Shown here in pieces: positions 5,684 to 6,753 of a stretch of DNA of 6,753 nt; the stretch's first letter is position 1, and each line of letters starts with the position of its first letter. Under the pieces are notes generated by a model, which saw only the letters and a list, made by a program, of their open reading frames with translations, had not been told where the DNA came from and did not search any database. The stretch is from the NCBI GenBank assembly GCA_030630245.1, contig DAOVNL010000043.1:1-6753 (forward strand). The letters run 5' to 3'. This stretch comes from Candidatus Omnitrophota bacterium. Lineage in GTDB: Bacteria > Omnitrophota > Gorgyraeia > B26-G9. A program made the position numbers and the translations under genes.

Positions 5684-6753
<1,070 letters not shown>

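Overview
The window is a compact bacterial housekeeping region with every convincing gene on the + strand. The order is glgA, coaE, rho, then a 222-base gap with a promoter and structured leader, then rpmE, prfA, a small exported protein of unknown function, prmC and the 5' end of murA. The base composition looks moderate to AT-rich. Most genes have clear Shine-Dalgarno sites and short gaps or overlaps. The coaE-rho-rpmE-prfA-prmC-murA order recalls clusters in several bacterial phyla. An uncultivated lineage such as Omnitrophota (former OP3) is my best guess from gene order, style of sequence and a Tyr in the Rho P-loop, but no marker here proves it.

Region by region: bases 1-268 hold no gene I can support, but fold into several strong hairpins, the last of which abuts the glgA ribosome binding site. 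Bases 269-3695 look like one transcription unit: glycogen synthase, dephospho-CoA kinase and termination factor Rho, with gaps of 10 and 15 bases. Bases 3696-3917 contain an 18-base perfect palindrome, a good sigma-70-type promoter with a 17-base spacer, a GC-rich folded segment, and a second copy of the hairpin seen before glgA. Bases 3918-6753 carry ribosomal protein L31, release factor RF1 (overlapping by 11 bases), a signal-peptide protein, the RF1 glutamine methyltransferase, and MurA (overlapping by 8 bases, cut by the window edge).

Functionally, rpmE, prfA and prmC serve translation: PrmC methylates the GGQ glutamine of the RF1 made two genes upstream. Rho ends transcripts, CoaE finishes coenzyme A synthesis, MurA starts peptidoglycan synthesis, and GlgA builds glycogen.

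The genes themselves are ordinary. The most interesting signal is non-coding: two copies of a hairpin element, at about 200-257 and 3853-3905. They have a compensatory base-pair change, dissimilar upper stems that both still pair, and the same placement directly against a Shine-Dalgarno sequence, in front of unrelated genes. It may be an undescribed family of RNA leader elements, or a dispersed repeat that carries or targets ribosome binding sites.
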